Shown here piece after piece: positions 53,126-64,000 of a DNA stretch of 64,000 nucleotides. This DNA comes from Chlorops oryzae (lineage: Eukaryota; Arthropoda; Insecta; Diptera; Chloropidae). The notes under the pieces were generated by a model that worked only from the letters and a program-made list of their open reading frames with translations, ran no database searches and was not told the origin of the DNA. Each line of letters starts with the position of its first letter. The first letter of the stretch is position 1. Location: positions 75,742,110 to 75,806,109 of the forward strand of contig CM035808.1 of the NCBI GenBank assembly GCA_020466095.1, in the 5' to 3' direction. Made by a program: the position numbers and the translations under genes.

Positions 53126-53317
53126 GAAGCGAATGAAGCAAGACTTTTGTCGAATGATTTATGCGAATTGATTTTTTGAATATTTTTACGAAAGATTATA
53201 CCTCGACTGCCATACACTGTGCAGATTGAAGCATACGAAATTTTAAATTTATCCATCTGTATTTCAAGAAAATGGTTTTTCGAATATTTTTCACTAATAG
53301 TATTAGTTTTATTAATA

Positions 53318-54185
53318 CAGTGCACTCGCGGTAACGTGAACTAATTAAAACCAAGGGAGTTCACGTTTGCGAAAATGTTCATGTTTGCGAGCGTCGAATT
53401 TTATCAAAATTAATCCTTATTTTCTTCACTTCCAATAATATACATATATACATACTTTGTACAAAAATTAAAGAATTAAATTAAATTAAAGAAAGAATTA
53501 AAGAATCAAAAAAGTAAAAAATTAAAAAAATTAAAATCATCATCTGATGGTTTTTGTAATATTATTCTTCATATGAGCTTCTTTTGACGGTTATATGTAT
53601 CCGAAACTCGATAACTCTCTCTTTTTTTTTTGACACAAAATAATCTAAAGTGCAGAAAAAGTATGGAAAACCATTGCAATACGTATTAACGTCGAAAGTA
53701 GCTCATATTTAGATTAAAAGACAAAATTAAATAAGAAATAAAAAACTGGGCATATCCAAAGCAAACCAAAATTATTAATATTAATAGATATTTCAAGAAA
53801 TTAAATTTGCAATTCCGTGTTATGCATTGAAAAAGTCTGTTTATCTTTTTCTGTTGCTGTTTCTTTTGACACTTAGATCTTTTAGAATTCATGTTTTGTA
53901 ATTTCTCGCAAAGATTAACGGAACTGAAGTGACAGCAAGGTGTGTTAAAAGTGGTAATAATACACCGATACTTCGAATATATCGATATTTGGCTAAATTA
54001 AAATGTGTTGTTGCCATCCGGATATAATTTTAAGCTAACCGTCACACTTTTTTAGAAAAATTTTTGTTCACGTTATAGAGCTTTCAAAGTTTGTTCACGT
54101 TATAAGGTAGTCGATGTAAAATAAAAAGTGTTCACGTTAGGCGGTGTTCACGTAAGGCGGTGTTCAAGTTACCGCGAGTGCACTG
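53318..54185. mobile_element. pogo/Tc1-mariner-type MITE (868 bp)
   Basis: Terminal inverted repeats CAGTGCACTCGCGGTAACGT are flanked by TA on both sides (53316-53317 and 54186-54187), as expected for the Tc1/mariner/pogo superfamily. Subterminal GTTCACGTT motifs recur at both ends (four or more on the right). No transposase domain is evident; a 68-codon minus frame (53686-53892) is Lys-rich then hydrophobic and not diagnostic. Confidence 0.85.
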
Positions 54186-54349
54186 TAATAGTTTTTGGCA
54201 TATAAATTTATTTTAGGCTTAAGAACTACTCCTTGAAAACAGGCTTTTTATTTTGAAATTTCAATTTTTCTTTTTTAATTGTAACAAAATTTAATTTTTT
54301 TTTAAAATTTTCATTGACACTGAAAAATTAACCACTACAATTCTTTCAG

Positions 54350-56575
54350 TGCAAAGCAGCCCAAGTAGCAAAATAGGGCGCTTCGACCAGCAGTAATTCG
54401 CATCGACCTATTTTGGTTGAAATTACCCTATATCTGACTTTTTTCCGGCCTTAAATGAGACCTAACTTTAAAGTCAGTTTAGAAGGTCTAAATAACCTTT
54501 ATTTGACCAATTTTATGTCTTCAATGTCGTTTCGACTTACAAGTAGATTTTATGTCTCAAATAGGCAAAAATGCCCTATTTTGCGACTTAATATTGACTT
54601 GACTTTGCCTTCCAAATTAGGTAATTTCTTTAGGACAAACCGACCAATTTTTCGACTTAAATGCGACTTTAAAGTCTCTCTGACTTATAGGGCGAAATAG
54701 GGACAAAAGTTGACTAATTGTATTGCATGCTGCGACTTCAAAGACGCGCGGACTTTGATTTAACTTTGAAGACGAAATAGGTCACATGACAAAACATTTT
54801 ATGACCTATTACGACCTAATTTGACTAATATATGATTATAACTAGCACGCTCTCCATATTGTCAGCATTGTTGCCAGAAGTGAAGAATTTTCTTGAAAGC
54901 AAATACAAAAAACAAATAGAAACTCCTTACAAGAAATCTTCATTTTGAAGATTTTTGGCAACACTTGAAAAAGTTGTAATAATTATTTTAATTCATTGTT
55001 GCCAGTATTCTAGCGCAGCTTATTCCTCGAAGACTTTCCAAAAATCTCTCTAATCCTTCTAAATGTTTACCCGCTAATATGAGTTTTTTTATCTTCAAAA
55101 AAGATTTTTGTTTTGAAAAATATTATATTATAATTGAATTATCATTTGTATTATCAGTTTTCATTGAGGGATGACGTCACTCTCGCCATTTCTTATACGA
55201 AATTGTAGCTTACAAATAATTGTTTTTAGTTGCGTCGGAATACCCAACGGGAAAATTCGTAAATCATGAACTTTGTAATTTAATGATTCATTTATATATG
55301 CAAAAAAGTGGAACTATGCATTAACAGGTTATCGGATTTTTAAGGAGTAAAAGGTTTTTGTTATATATTCTAATAACAACAACCAAATTGACATGTGCTT
55401 AGAGTTTCAATTACAATGGTAATGCACGACTTTCTTAGGACATCGCTGTACAAAAATTAATTGCTAACGTAATGGGTAGTTTTGTTGTATGTTTAACTTA
55501 CTTTGCTTACCTTTTTCCGTTGGGTAATTATATTCATGAACTAAAAAAATTTTGGCAAATTTTTCCTTGTATTGTTAGCTGGCGCCAGGATTTGGTGCTA
55601 TAGTCCAAACTTCGTATGGATAATTCACTTTGTGGGCCCAAGATACATACATGGATTGGAAAGACCTTTCATTGAAATCAATTTGGTTTCTAAAAAAATA
55701 CAATAAATTAAACGACATAGAAATAATAGATCGCAGAAAATAATTCCACTCTTGCCCTTTATGAAACAAATCATATGTGACGTCAGCACCTAGCAAAACA
55801 AAGGTTTCACAGTGCGCTATCACAGCATGGCGTGAAATGCCCCATCTGAGTGTGTGTGTGAAATATCAAGTCGAAATATTTACTTTCAGGTCGGTTTTAC
55901 GTCAAAATGCCCTTATAGGTCGAAAATTTTTAAAAATGCTCTAATAAGTCGATATTACTTATTAGCGCTTAAATAGGTAATTAATGTCATAATAGGGCTA
56001 TTTCAAGTCGAAAGGCGCTAATAGACCACTTCAGGTCAGAAATTTTTCTGACTTTAAAATCGCAAATACCTAATTTGGGAATATCGACTTATAGGTCGCA
56101 ATATCAAAGTCCATGTTACCTATTTGGTCAGAAAACAAGGGAATTTGGACTTGGTGGTCGCATTTTACGTTACTCCATCTTTTTTCGTATAACAGCTGCT
56201 TTACAGCTAGCTTATTGTATGGAAAAATATTGTTATTTAGTAAAAATTTATTTTATCTTTCTTAATAAAAGAGGTAGAAGGAACGATTTTACCATAAATT
56301 TTGGCTGGCATATGTGTTTCGCTCTTTGCAATCGAGAAATGTGTTTGCATAAAGTCTTTTATTTATTTGCATTTCATTTAATAGAAGACATTTCAATGAA
56401 AATGCTTTATTCATTTCAAGGCAAGTTCAGGGGAATGAGAACGAAATAAATATTTCGATTAAAATCGATACATATATCGCTCACTCTCTTTTCACTTTTC
56501 ATTCACTTTTTCTCTCTCCAACTTCATTTTACTCATAAGTCCAATTAGGTCGCAAATTGGTCTTTTAGACGTTGT
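54350..56575. repeat. Region with dense AGGTC/GACCT motifs in two blocks
   Basis: Blocks at about 54360-54840 and 55880-56560 contain many short motifs of the type ATAGGTCG, GACCTATT, CGACTTA and AAATAGG in both orientations. The two blocks are separated by about 1 kb lacking them. This is consistent with the subterminal regions of a large non-autonomous DNA transposon, but I found no clean terminal repeat. A minus-strand 82-codon frame (55575-55823) in the middle is unassigned. Confidence 0.4.
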
Positions 56576-56603
56576 AACGAATTTCTTCCACATCAAAAAA
56601 CTC

Positions 56604-58318
56604 CTTTTTTCCCTGATTTTTTGCAAAAGCTGCACGGCATTGAAGGACGTTCTGGGTTATTTACAATTAGATCTCCTTTCGGAATGGACCCCATCGTCCT
56701 GCCATGTCCTTCTACACCGTAGGGTCCTCATTCTCCCAAAGTCTCTAATTTCTGCGCTGTATAGTTCGTGTGAGCTGTATAGTTTTCACTCGCTGTTTAG
56801 TTCGTGTTAGCCCGTTTTCTCCTAACAGGATCATTGACCTTTGAACCAAGCTCACTAACTGACCTATTGAGTCCTCCTCATGACCGATGAAAACGTGTCG
56901 GAGGATTGGTCCCTCATTCCTTTCACGAATGCCTTTACTGGCAGTTTCTTAAAGAACTTCATCATTCCCATGTCTCCCAAGGCATCTCGGACTACTATCT
57001 CTGCTTCGTCTAGTAGACTCTCAATTCTCATTCCAAACAAAATCACGGACTCCCTCATACCCTGCTTTATATTCATCATCTCTTCCTGGATGTCCTCTAT
57101 ATCTCTTCTTCGTAGGTAAATATCCTTAACTAACTCGCATAATTCGTCTATATTTCTAAAACGTTTAGCACCCAGCCGTTGGTATGCCCCCCCCTAGTAG
57201 TCTCTGCTTCACTATATACTGTACCGCTCTCTTGGTATCTTCCCATCGTAGTTCATTCCCCAAGAACTGGCATCCACTGATGAACTTTGACACATCTGCC
57301 CATAATTCCGGGCTGGGTGTCCCTGAAAATAGTGGCACGAACGTTTCCACTAGCTCCATTATAGCAGATCCCGTCATACTATCCCTTCTTTCTAATTGAT
57401 TGCTGATTGGTGATAATAAACTGCTCATCCTTGGGACTTCCCCCCTTGCTTCTCTGTCATTCTCTGCTTCCTCTACTTCTCTCCTACCAGAAAATATCCC
57501 TTCAAGCTGTTCCCGCATGGACTGTAGCACCCCCGCACTCTTATTTATACCGGACATGTTTGATTGGGGGCCCCCGCACTCTTATTTATGCCTAGTGCGT
57601 TTAATGGTGGCGGTGGTGGCGGTGGAATCATAGGGTGTTCTACTAGTGGTGACAAGTGGTGTTTCATGGCCTCTTCCTCTATATTTTCTAATGTACTCCT
57701 GGGTCGCACAGTAACTGAACCACCTGGTGCGAGACTCCTATTATTTTCCCTAATGATCTCGCTTTTATCACTAGGCGTATCCTGCTCTTCTCGGAGACGA
57801 AAACTCGCTGTCTTAAATTTCGTTATTCTCTCTATTTCTTTTCTGCTTACACGTAATTGTTCTCTTAAACTATTCACTTCTTCCTTGTAACTTTTTATTA
57901 TGTTCTGGCTGTCTACTAAAAGCTGCAATTGTTCGTCTGAAAATTTCTTCCGTAGTTCCTGTCGCAGTTGTTCGTTTTCTTGTTCTAATTCTACTAAACA
58001 TTCTTCTGATTTCCTCGGTGCGTCCCCTTATCTGCGCTCATGGGCTTTCACACTTTTATTTAGTTTCTTAAGTTTCTCTAACTCCGCTTCGGAGTGTACC
58101 CTGTCTTGGCATTCACTCAACTCTGCCAATACCTCAATTAATACTTCAAAGTCCTTAAAAACCGACTGTTCATGAGCCTGGCTCTCTCTAAGCCTACTTT
58201 TAATTAGTTCTAGGAATTCCTTATTATTGTCTTTCTGTACGGTTAGTTCCCCCAACAGTTCCTTTAATTTCCCTACGTACCCCGAAAAACTTTTCGCTTT
58301 TCTAATTAATGCCTCCAC
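56604..58318 (-). pseudogene. gag: gag of element F, decayed
   Basis: Starts MEALIRKAKSFSG at 58318 with a long Glu/Lys-rich coiled-coil part. A TAA at 58028-58030 interrupts the frame. A 40-bp tandem duplication around 57532-57611 shifts it, and another shift lies near 57165. Capsid-like segments remain (PLFSGTPSPELWADVSKF, ESVILFGMRIESLLDEAE) and resemble the Gag of element C. The end reaches CSFCKKSGK, the start of a zinc knuckle, where the deletion junction lies. Non-functional. Confidence 0.8.
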
Positions 58319-60312
58319 ATAAATAGTTCTTACTCTCCCCCATTAAAGCACCCTGTAGTACCCATTAGTTCAAAGAAATGAGGCGTTTGATTGTCGCACA
58401 ACGTTCGCAACCAAGGTACCGAGAACATCAACGATTCAATCGCTTTATTTTAATAATTCTGAATCTTTATCGAGAAAAGAAAGGGGGAAAGAGAAAAACA
58501 AAAACAAATTCTAAATTCTTTTAATGTCGAGATATCTGTTTCTGCCGATGAAATTCCGTTTCGATGACGGAGTAACCCAAATTTACTAACAATTTAATTC
58601 TAAAGAAAAATTATCCATTTCAACATAAAAACTTTAGTCGAATAGCAAAAAAAATTCATAAACTTCGAACAAACTTTATTAGTGGTTTTGGTCGGCTTTC
58701 ACTGCGTACCCAGCATGCATTCGTACTTTGAGTTGTTTCTTTCATTTCACGCCCCCTTAACTAGTATTTTTGTTTTGTTTTTTTTTTTACGAGTATGGCA
58801 GCAAAGATATGAAAGATTTTCACTGTATTTGTGCAGATGCTTGGCCCAGTGAAAGGTCCAGAATTTGATTCATGTTCTAAGAACGAAATTTATTGCTTAC
58901 CGAATGCGTATCTGCCTTTGCTTACTCACTCGCCTTCACACCCCGTCTACTAATGGTATTTTCTTCCACTAGTAGTGCAGCGAAAAAGTTGAATATTTGC
59001 ACAGGTAGCCTGCGCCTTCTGGTTCAGTGTTTTTTCGGGAGGAAAAAAGTAATCTCACGGAACGTTTATATATTATTCTCGCGTAATTTAAATCGCATGT
59101 TCTAAGAACGAAAGGTTGGTTTTATATTTAACACAATTTTATTTTTTATATATTCTATATATATCCCTTCCTTTTTTTCTTTCTCAGTTATTTGCGGCAG
59201 ATAGTATGAACAGCGCACATCCGGGAATGCTCGCTGAACGTATTAACTTTCCCTCGGTACGTCAAAGATCTACACATTCAGACACAAATGATCCACCTAG
59301 TCGGTTTGTGACATTGTCATTTTTTTTTAAACTGCAAGCAGTTCCGGGTGGGTCAGTCGGCGCTAACTGTATCCCTATTTGACTGCACCTTTATGAAATA
59401 ACCGCTGTTGACGATCAGGTCTCTTGTAACTCCTTGCGTATTTTCAATCCCAATCCCAGTTAGAAATTTCCCTATTACTGCACTGTGGCGAGGAGTCTGG
59501 CAGACACTTGCCCTTGGATGAGTAGTAATCTCGCCACTCCTCTCTTCTCTGTTCGGTTGCTGTCGTTTTCCGAGGGTACGATCCACCAACCGCCACCAAT
59601 TAATTTCGTTCCACACTCCACGGATCCTAGTCCGTCTATCCGCAAGAGCCTGATACTTTCCCAGTTACCCGAAATTCAAGGGTACCCCTTTTATATTTGC
59701 CCAACAATTTGTATGGTCACTAAAATTTTAAAAATTATAATTAGTAAAAAAAAATATATAAAAAATAAACATTCACAATTTTTAGGAACTCACCCATTTC
59801 GCCATCAGGGCTCGTTGTTTTTTTCTTCGTCTGCATCCTCTTACGATTTTCGAGCTCTCTTCAGCTGTTCTTCGAATGAGCCTTCGAAAATCCGTCGAAA
59901 AAAATTCTTCTTTTGCTTTTGACGCCTCCGTCAAATCGCGTCACGTAAATCTGCCAAAAGTCCGTTCAAATATTTTGGGTTTATGCTTTTGGGTTCACGC
60001 TTGGTTTATGAACTTGTGAAATTGTCAATAAGCACTTGCACACTCATGGAAGGGATTCAAATATTTTTTATTTCCAATTACTTTACAATTTCTGTTTCCC
60101 TTTTTTAGTTAAAAAAATTTTTTTTTTATATATATATATTTTTTTTCAAATCCACAATAATCCAGGACACTTTTATTTTAATTTCTCTTCAATTTGATTT
60201 TCCTTTTTTTTTGTTATAAATATTTACTATTATATATTTTTTTTTAAGATCTTTTGTTTGTGGGAGAGTTTTTGTTATTTTTATTTTGTTCTCTAGAAAC
60301 CGCACTTTCAAG
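58319..60312 (-). other. 5' leader of element F
   Basis: About 2 kb, AT-rich with long T runs near 60100-60250. A diverged ~224-bp direct duplication spans 58720-59110; CATGTTCTAAGAACGAAA occurs at 58872 and 59096. No coding region recognised. Confidence 0.55.
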
Positions 60313-60330
60313 ATCCCACCGGCTGCGCCA
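60313..60330 (-). promoter_or_regulatory. Primer-binding site of element F, serine-tRNA type
   Basis: TGGCGCAGCCGGTGGGAT lies one base inside the LTR in element sense. It resembles the TGGCGCAG primer sites of 17.6/297-type insect elements. Confidence 0.75.
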
Positions 60331-60331
60331 A

Positions 60332-60781
60332 TGTAACGAATTTCTTCCACATCAAAAAACTCGTTTTTATTTATTATTAATATTCTTCTTTTTATTTTCT
60401 ATTAATATTTTTGAACGAGTTACAGGAATCACATTCCAAATTGACCAATTGTTACAGAAATGAATACGTAAAAACTCATCTAAACTCTCAAACTGCAGAT
60501 CACAGAACCTCTTTCAACTTACACTTATACCGTCCGATTCTTAATATTCCCGAGAACGCATTCAAAAACTTCTCTGCTATTCTAAAAATTTCACATCTAC
60601 TTATAACTTACAATAAGGTTCGCCGCTGCGAACTCTGCTGCAGTCCCTTCTTTTGCCACCTCAGCGACCTTCTTATGCATTTCAATTGCACTCTGCATTC
60701 TCGCTTTTTCCGTACTTTGCTGTACTTTGCATTTCCGCGCGTGCCGTCTTGCGGCTAGCGCCCAATATCTCTATATTTATA
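60332..60781 (-). repeat. 5' LTR of element F (upstream edge undefined)
   Basis: The inner edge is fixed by the primer site. A TATA-type box (TATAAATATAG, minus strand, 60771-60781) lies about 440 bp from the inner edge and should be within U3, so the LTR extends further than 60781. Confidence 0.6.
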
Positions 60782-61300
60782 CGGCGGAGATACGCCAATT
60801 ATTGAGAATGGAAAAGCAAAAGGTTTCGCATGTAAATCCAATCTGAAGTTCCAACTGAACTTCAAGCTTTATTTATATCAAAAATATGTTAATTAAGCAT
60901 AAATAAATTACAATTGAAAAATATAGAATCTTATGAATTAGCTTGTGAGGTATGCTGACAAAACACTTTCCCACGATTCGACGGCGCTGCCTGCAAAATA
61001 TGTTGCTCGTGCAATGAGTGCAGCTTGCAAAGAATTTGGTCATATGAAACCATTTATGTCGTGAATGAAGTAGAAAAATGAGAGAAAAAAAATTGTTTTT
61101 TTTTGTAAGAAAAAAAAATTTTTTATTTTTTATTTATACATACGAAGTAGAAAATTATTTGTGTTAAGCATCTAAGAATATAGTATTGCCTTAAAATCTA
61201 CATTTCGCCTTAAAAGTTAAATTATCATCTAAAAATTTACTTATCGCATGCTTCTAACTACTGCTTAAGTATAGTATCTATATTTTGTATAAATTCCTAC
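60782..61300. other. AT-rich stretch between two gypsy remnants
   Basis: Probably the rest of the LTR of element F followed by flanking or integrase-element sequence. Long A/T runs lie near 61085-61130. Nothing else recognised. Confidence 0.4.
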
Positions 61301-62519
61301 TCACATAGTTTTAAATTGTTGTAATTGACTGTCTAATTTGTTACCTGCATAATTTCTTAAGAAAACTAGGCTACCTATCTTAAATTCAATAGGATTTGAA
61401 ATCTTGTCAAAACATTCTTTATTTTTAATTTTTGAGTTAATCAAATACTTTCTTGCATTTTCATGTGCGTTTTGTAATCTCACTTTGAGCTCATTTTGAA
61501 AACGATCAAAATTGTAAATAGGTTCGTTGCTGTAAATTTTTGTTGGCAGGCTTGGTAATCTTCCAAATATTAATTCAAAGGGGATGTATTTTGTGCTCGT
61601 ATGTGGAGTGGTATTATAAGAGAACGTATAGTAAGGTATATTCTTATCCCATTCTGCGTCTTCAGTGCAACATAAAAGATATTCGTTGAAAAATCTATGA
61701 TTTTTTTCTATTCCACCTAAAGATTCGTGGTGATAGGGTGTTGAGGTTTTTTGTTCAATGTTAAATAAACTAAAAATTTCTGAAATAGTTTGATTTACAA
61801 ATTCTTTTCCCATATCTGTTTTCATTGTTTTTAAATTACCATATTTTAAAATGAATTTTTCTACTATCGTTTCTGCTACTTCTAATGATTCTTTAGATGT
61901 CATAGGGAAAGCTTCGACGTATTTGCTTAAGTCGCATTGTAGAGTTAAAATATATCTGAAATCATTTAATGGGCGTAAGGGTCCTATTGTGCAATTGATA
62001 CTACTTCAAAAGAACTAGAAGGGGTTTCAGTGATTATCATCTTCTCTTTAGTATGTACGGAAATTTTAGTTTTCTTGCAAATTTTGCAATTTTTTATGAA
62101 TTTCTTTACCATTTTATTCATACCTTTCCAGACATAGCGTTGTTTCAACTTGGCTATTGTCCTGTTTACACCGGTGTGACCTCCGAGTAAAGATGAGTGA
62201 TTTTCTTTAATAAGACGTAACTGATCAGGTCCGTCTTTAATTGGTTCGGGGGTTCGAACAAAATAATATTTATTGGAGTGCACAACCCCTTATTTATTTG
62301 TTTTTGCAGTGTTTCTTCATATAATGATTTTAATTCTTGTTGACTTATAGTTTCAAATACTAGGTCTTTCTTAGAAAGAGCTAGCTTACTTATGCCGTTG
62401 CAGTATAATATTGAAATCAGCTTCTCCAAAACTGGTTTTGCGCAGTATGGTTTGTCGCTTGATTCAATAAGAACATCGTTGTTAATGATGGCAAAAGTCT
62501 GCAGATTTTTATGTGCATC
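61301..62519 (-). pseudogene. Ty3/gypsy integrase remnant G
   Basis: Three reading-frame segments on the minus strand (62519-62283, 62283-61984, 61903-61301) together cover an integrase. The HHCC finger is SSLLGGHTGVNRT with CKICKK. DDE-type motifs include KTDMGKEFV and SLGGIEKNHR. Frameshifts lie near 62285 (a G run) and 61990. The 5' side is cut at 62518 by the foldback-like array. No protease, RT or LTR is attached. Confidence 0.8.
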
Positions 62520-63661
62520 AAGTTAGCTTGCACTTTTTCGAATTTCCAAAAAAAAAATATTGTGCTGTAATGTGCCCAGTTTGTGCTATCATGTGCCGTT
62601 TCGAAAAAAAAAATTCCTCAAGGGATGCCAATTTTATGAGGAGGTCCTTTTTTTCGTGTCAAGTTAGCTTGCACTTTTTCGAATTTCCAAAAAAAAAATA
62701 TTGTGCTGTAATGTGCCCAGTTTGTGCTATCATGTGCCGTTGCGAAAAACAAAAAATTCCTCAATGGAACCCAATTTAATGAGGAGGTCCTTTTTTTTCG
62801 TGTCAAGTTAGCTTGCACTTTTTCGAATTTCCCGAAAAAAATTATTGTGCTGTAGTGTGCCCAGCTTGTGCTATCATGTGCCGTTTCGAAAAAAAAAAAT
62901 TCCTCAAGGGATGCCATTTTTATGAGGAGGTCCTTTTTTTTTTGTGTCAAGTTAGCTTGCACTTTTTCGAATTTCCCGAAAAAAAGTATTGTGCTGTAAT
63001 GTGCCCAGCTTGTGCTATCATGTGCCGTTTCGAAAAAAAAAATTCCTCAAGGGATGCCATTTTTATGAGGAGGTCCTTTTTTTCGTGTCAAGTTAGCTTG
63101 CACTTTTTCGAATTTCCCAAAAAAAATTATTGTGCTGTAATGTGCCCAGTTTGTGCTATCATGTGCCGTTTCGAAAAAAAAAATTCCTCAAGGGATGCCA
63201 TTTTTATGAGGAGGTCCTTTTTTTGGTGTCAAGTTAGCTTGCATTTTTTCGAATTTCCCAAAAAAAATTATTGTGCTGTAATGTGCCCAGTTTGTGCTAT
63301 CATGTGCCGTTTCGAAAAAAAAAAATTCCTCAAGGGATGCCATTTTTATGAGGAGGTCCTTTTTTTCGTGTCAAGTTAGCTTGCACTTTTTCGAATTTCC
63401 CAAAAAAAATTATTGTGCTGTAATGTGCCCAGTTTGTGCTATCATGTGCCGTTTCGAAAAAAAAAATTCCTCAAGGGATGCCATTTTTATGAGGAGGTCC
63501 TTTTTTTGGTGTCAAGTTAGCTTGCATTTTTTCGAATTTCCCAAAAAAAATTATTGTGCTGTAATGTGCCCAGTTTGTGCTATCATGTGCCGTTTCGAAA
63601 AAAAAAATTCCTCAAGGAATGCCATTTTTATGAGGAGGTCCTTTTTTTCGTGTCACGTTAG
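62518..63661 (+). repeat. Array of eight ~141-144-bp tandem repeats (left arm)
   Basis: Units start at about 62515, 62656, 62800, 62944, 63085, 63226, 63368 and 63509, each beginning GTGTCAAGTTAGCTTGCA except the first, which lacks GTG. Each contains CGAATTTCCC, TGTGCCCAG, ATGTGCCGTTTCG and GGAGGTCC. Long open frames here (188 codons at 62813) are by-products of near-multiple-of-three periods. Their only Cys-rich look comes from the repeat. Confidence 0.95.
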
Positions 63662-63785
63662 CCGGGACTTCGTGTTTCAATAATGTAACGAGAGAGGCCA
63701 TAACAAAGCAGCTCTCTGCCGCAAGAATTGACCCAACAATCAGCTCGTGGATTAGCAACATCCTAGAGCTAAGACTCATTACCGG
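63662..63785 (+). pseudogene. Spacer with a non-LTR reverse transcriptase fragment
   Basis: Between the two opposed arrays lies about 125 bp flanked by GTTAGCCGG and CCGGCTAAC. Plus-strand reading from about 63679 gives FNNVTREAITKQL and SSWISNILELRLIT, the stretch that follows catalytic motif A in non-LTR reverse transcriptases of the R1/I/LOA type. The same region of the full element at 10124-13711 reads FNNVCPQAVTSTL. A fragment only. Confidence 0.75.
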
Positions 63786-64000
63786 CTAACTTGACACGAC
63801 AAAAAGGACCTCCTCATAAAAATGGCATCCCTTGAGGAATTTTTTTTTTTTCGAAACGGCACATGATAGCACAAGCTGGGCACACTACAGCACAATAATT
63901 TTTTTCGGGAAATTCGAAAAAGTGCAAGCTAACTTGACACGAAAAAAAGGACCTCCTCATAAAAATGGCATCCCTTGAGGAATTTTTTTTTTCGAAACGG
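63786..64000 (-). repeat. Inverted array of the same ~141-bp repeat (right arm, runs off the window)
   Basis: Reverse-complement units begin at about 63791 and 63933, with the same internal motifs as the left arm. Only about one and a half units are visible. With the left arm this forms a large inverted repeat of tandem units, as in foldback-type transposons. Confidence 0.93.

Larger units (their letters stand above)
56573..60781 (-). mobile_element. Internally deleted Ty3/gypsy retrotransposon F
   Basis: The first 31 bases of the plus-strand LTR edge (TGTAACGAATTTCTTCCACA...) occur at 56573-56603 and 60332-60362. In element sense (minus) the 5' LTR lies from 60332 upward, followed by a serine-tRNA-type primer site, a ~2-kb leader and a decayed gag. 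Sequence after the first Cys pair of nucleocapsid is joined directly to the last 31 bp of the 3' LTR, so the rest of gag, all pol and most of the 3' LTR are missing. The upstream LTR edge is not defined; 60781 is a minimum. Confidence 0.75.

Noticed and set aside
55575..55823. 82-codon minus-strand frame
   Set aside because: No recognisable domain, AT-rich surroundings and no start context; left unassigned.
62813..63379. 188-codon Cys-rich frame that looks like a zinc-binding protein
   Set aside because: The Cys pattern comes from a ~141-bp DNA repeat (47 codons) and a matching array exists in inverted orientation; no independent evidence of coding.
62518..63661. Possible CRISPR array
   Set aside because: Units are long, contiguous and lack unique spacers, and the sequence is eukaryotic.

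Overview
The window looks like a transposon-dense, AT-rich stretch of intergenic chromatin from an insect, most likely a higher fly (Diptera). That is an inference from the elements present: Osvaldo/Ulysses-like and 412/mdg1-like Ty3/gypsy retrotransposons, a BEL/Pao element, an I/LOA-type non-LTR retrotransposon, a pogo-type MITE and hAT remnants. I recognise no host protein-coding gene, rRNA, tRNA or CRISPR array.

The centre (4641-47440) is one nested insertion. An Osvaldo-like LTR retrotransposon (copy B, minus strand, 4-bp duplication ATTT) is split inside its third ORF by a 412-like LTR element (C, 6809-40641, plus strand, duplication CGAC). Element C carries three later insertions. A full-length non-LTR element lies in its 5' leader (8060-13811, duplication of about 11 bp). 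A second Osvaldo-like copy lies in its RNase H coding region (copy A, 18345-28263, minus, duplication CACT). A complete BEL/Pao element lies in its 3' region (32309-39305, minus, duplication GTTGT). The target-site duplications and the resumption of each interrupted sequence fix the relative order: B first, then C, then the three inner elements.

Left of the nest are about 2 kb of unannotated sequence with a 113-bp duplication, and a probable solo LTR distantly related to the Osvaldo-like LTRs (2157-4468), bracketed by a 37-bp inverted repeat. Right of the nest (47441-64000) is a graveyard of small inverted-repeat elements, two hAT transposase fragments, a pogo-like MITE (53318-54185), a region saturated with an AGGTC-type motif (54350-56575), an internally deleted gypsy element with a decayed gag (56573 to beyond 60781) and a broken gypsy integrase (61301-62519). 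The window ends in a striking foldback-like structure: eight ~141-bp direct repeats (62518-63661) face an inverted array (63786-64000 and beyond) across a short spacer that contains a fragment of a non-LTR reverse transcriptase.

Within the LTR elements the usual logic holds: Gag makes the particle, a -1 frameshift at a GGGAAAC heptamer is predicted to give Gag-Pol, and Pol supplies protease, reverse transcriptase, RNase H and integrase. The Osvaldo-like family also has a third ORF of unknown function. By reading frame, copy A, the BEL element and the non-LTR element look coding-intact; B, C and the right-hand gypsy elements are broken.
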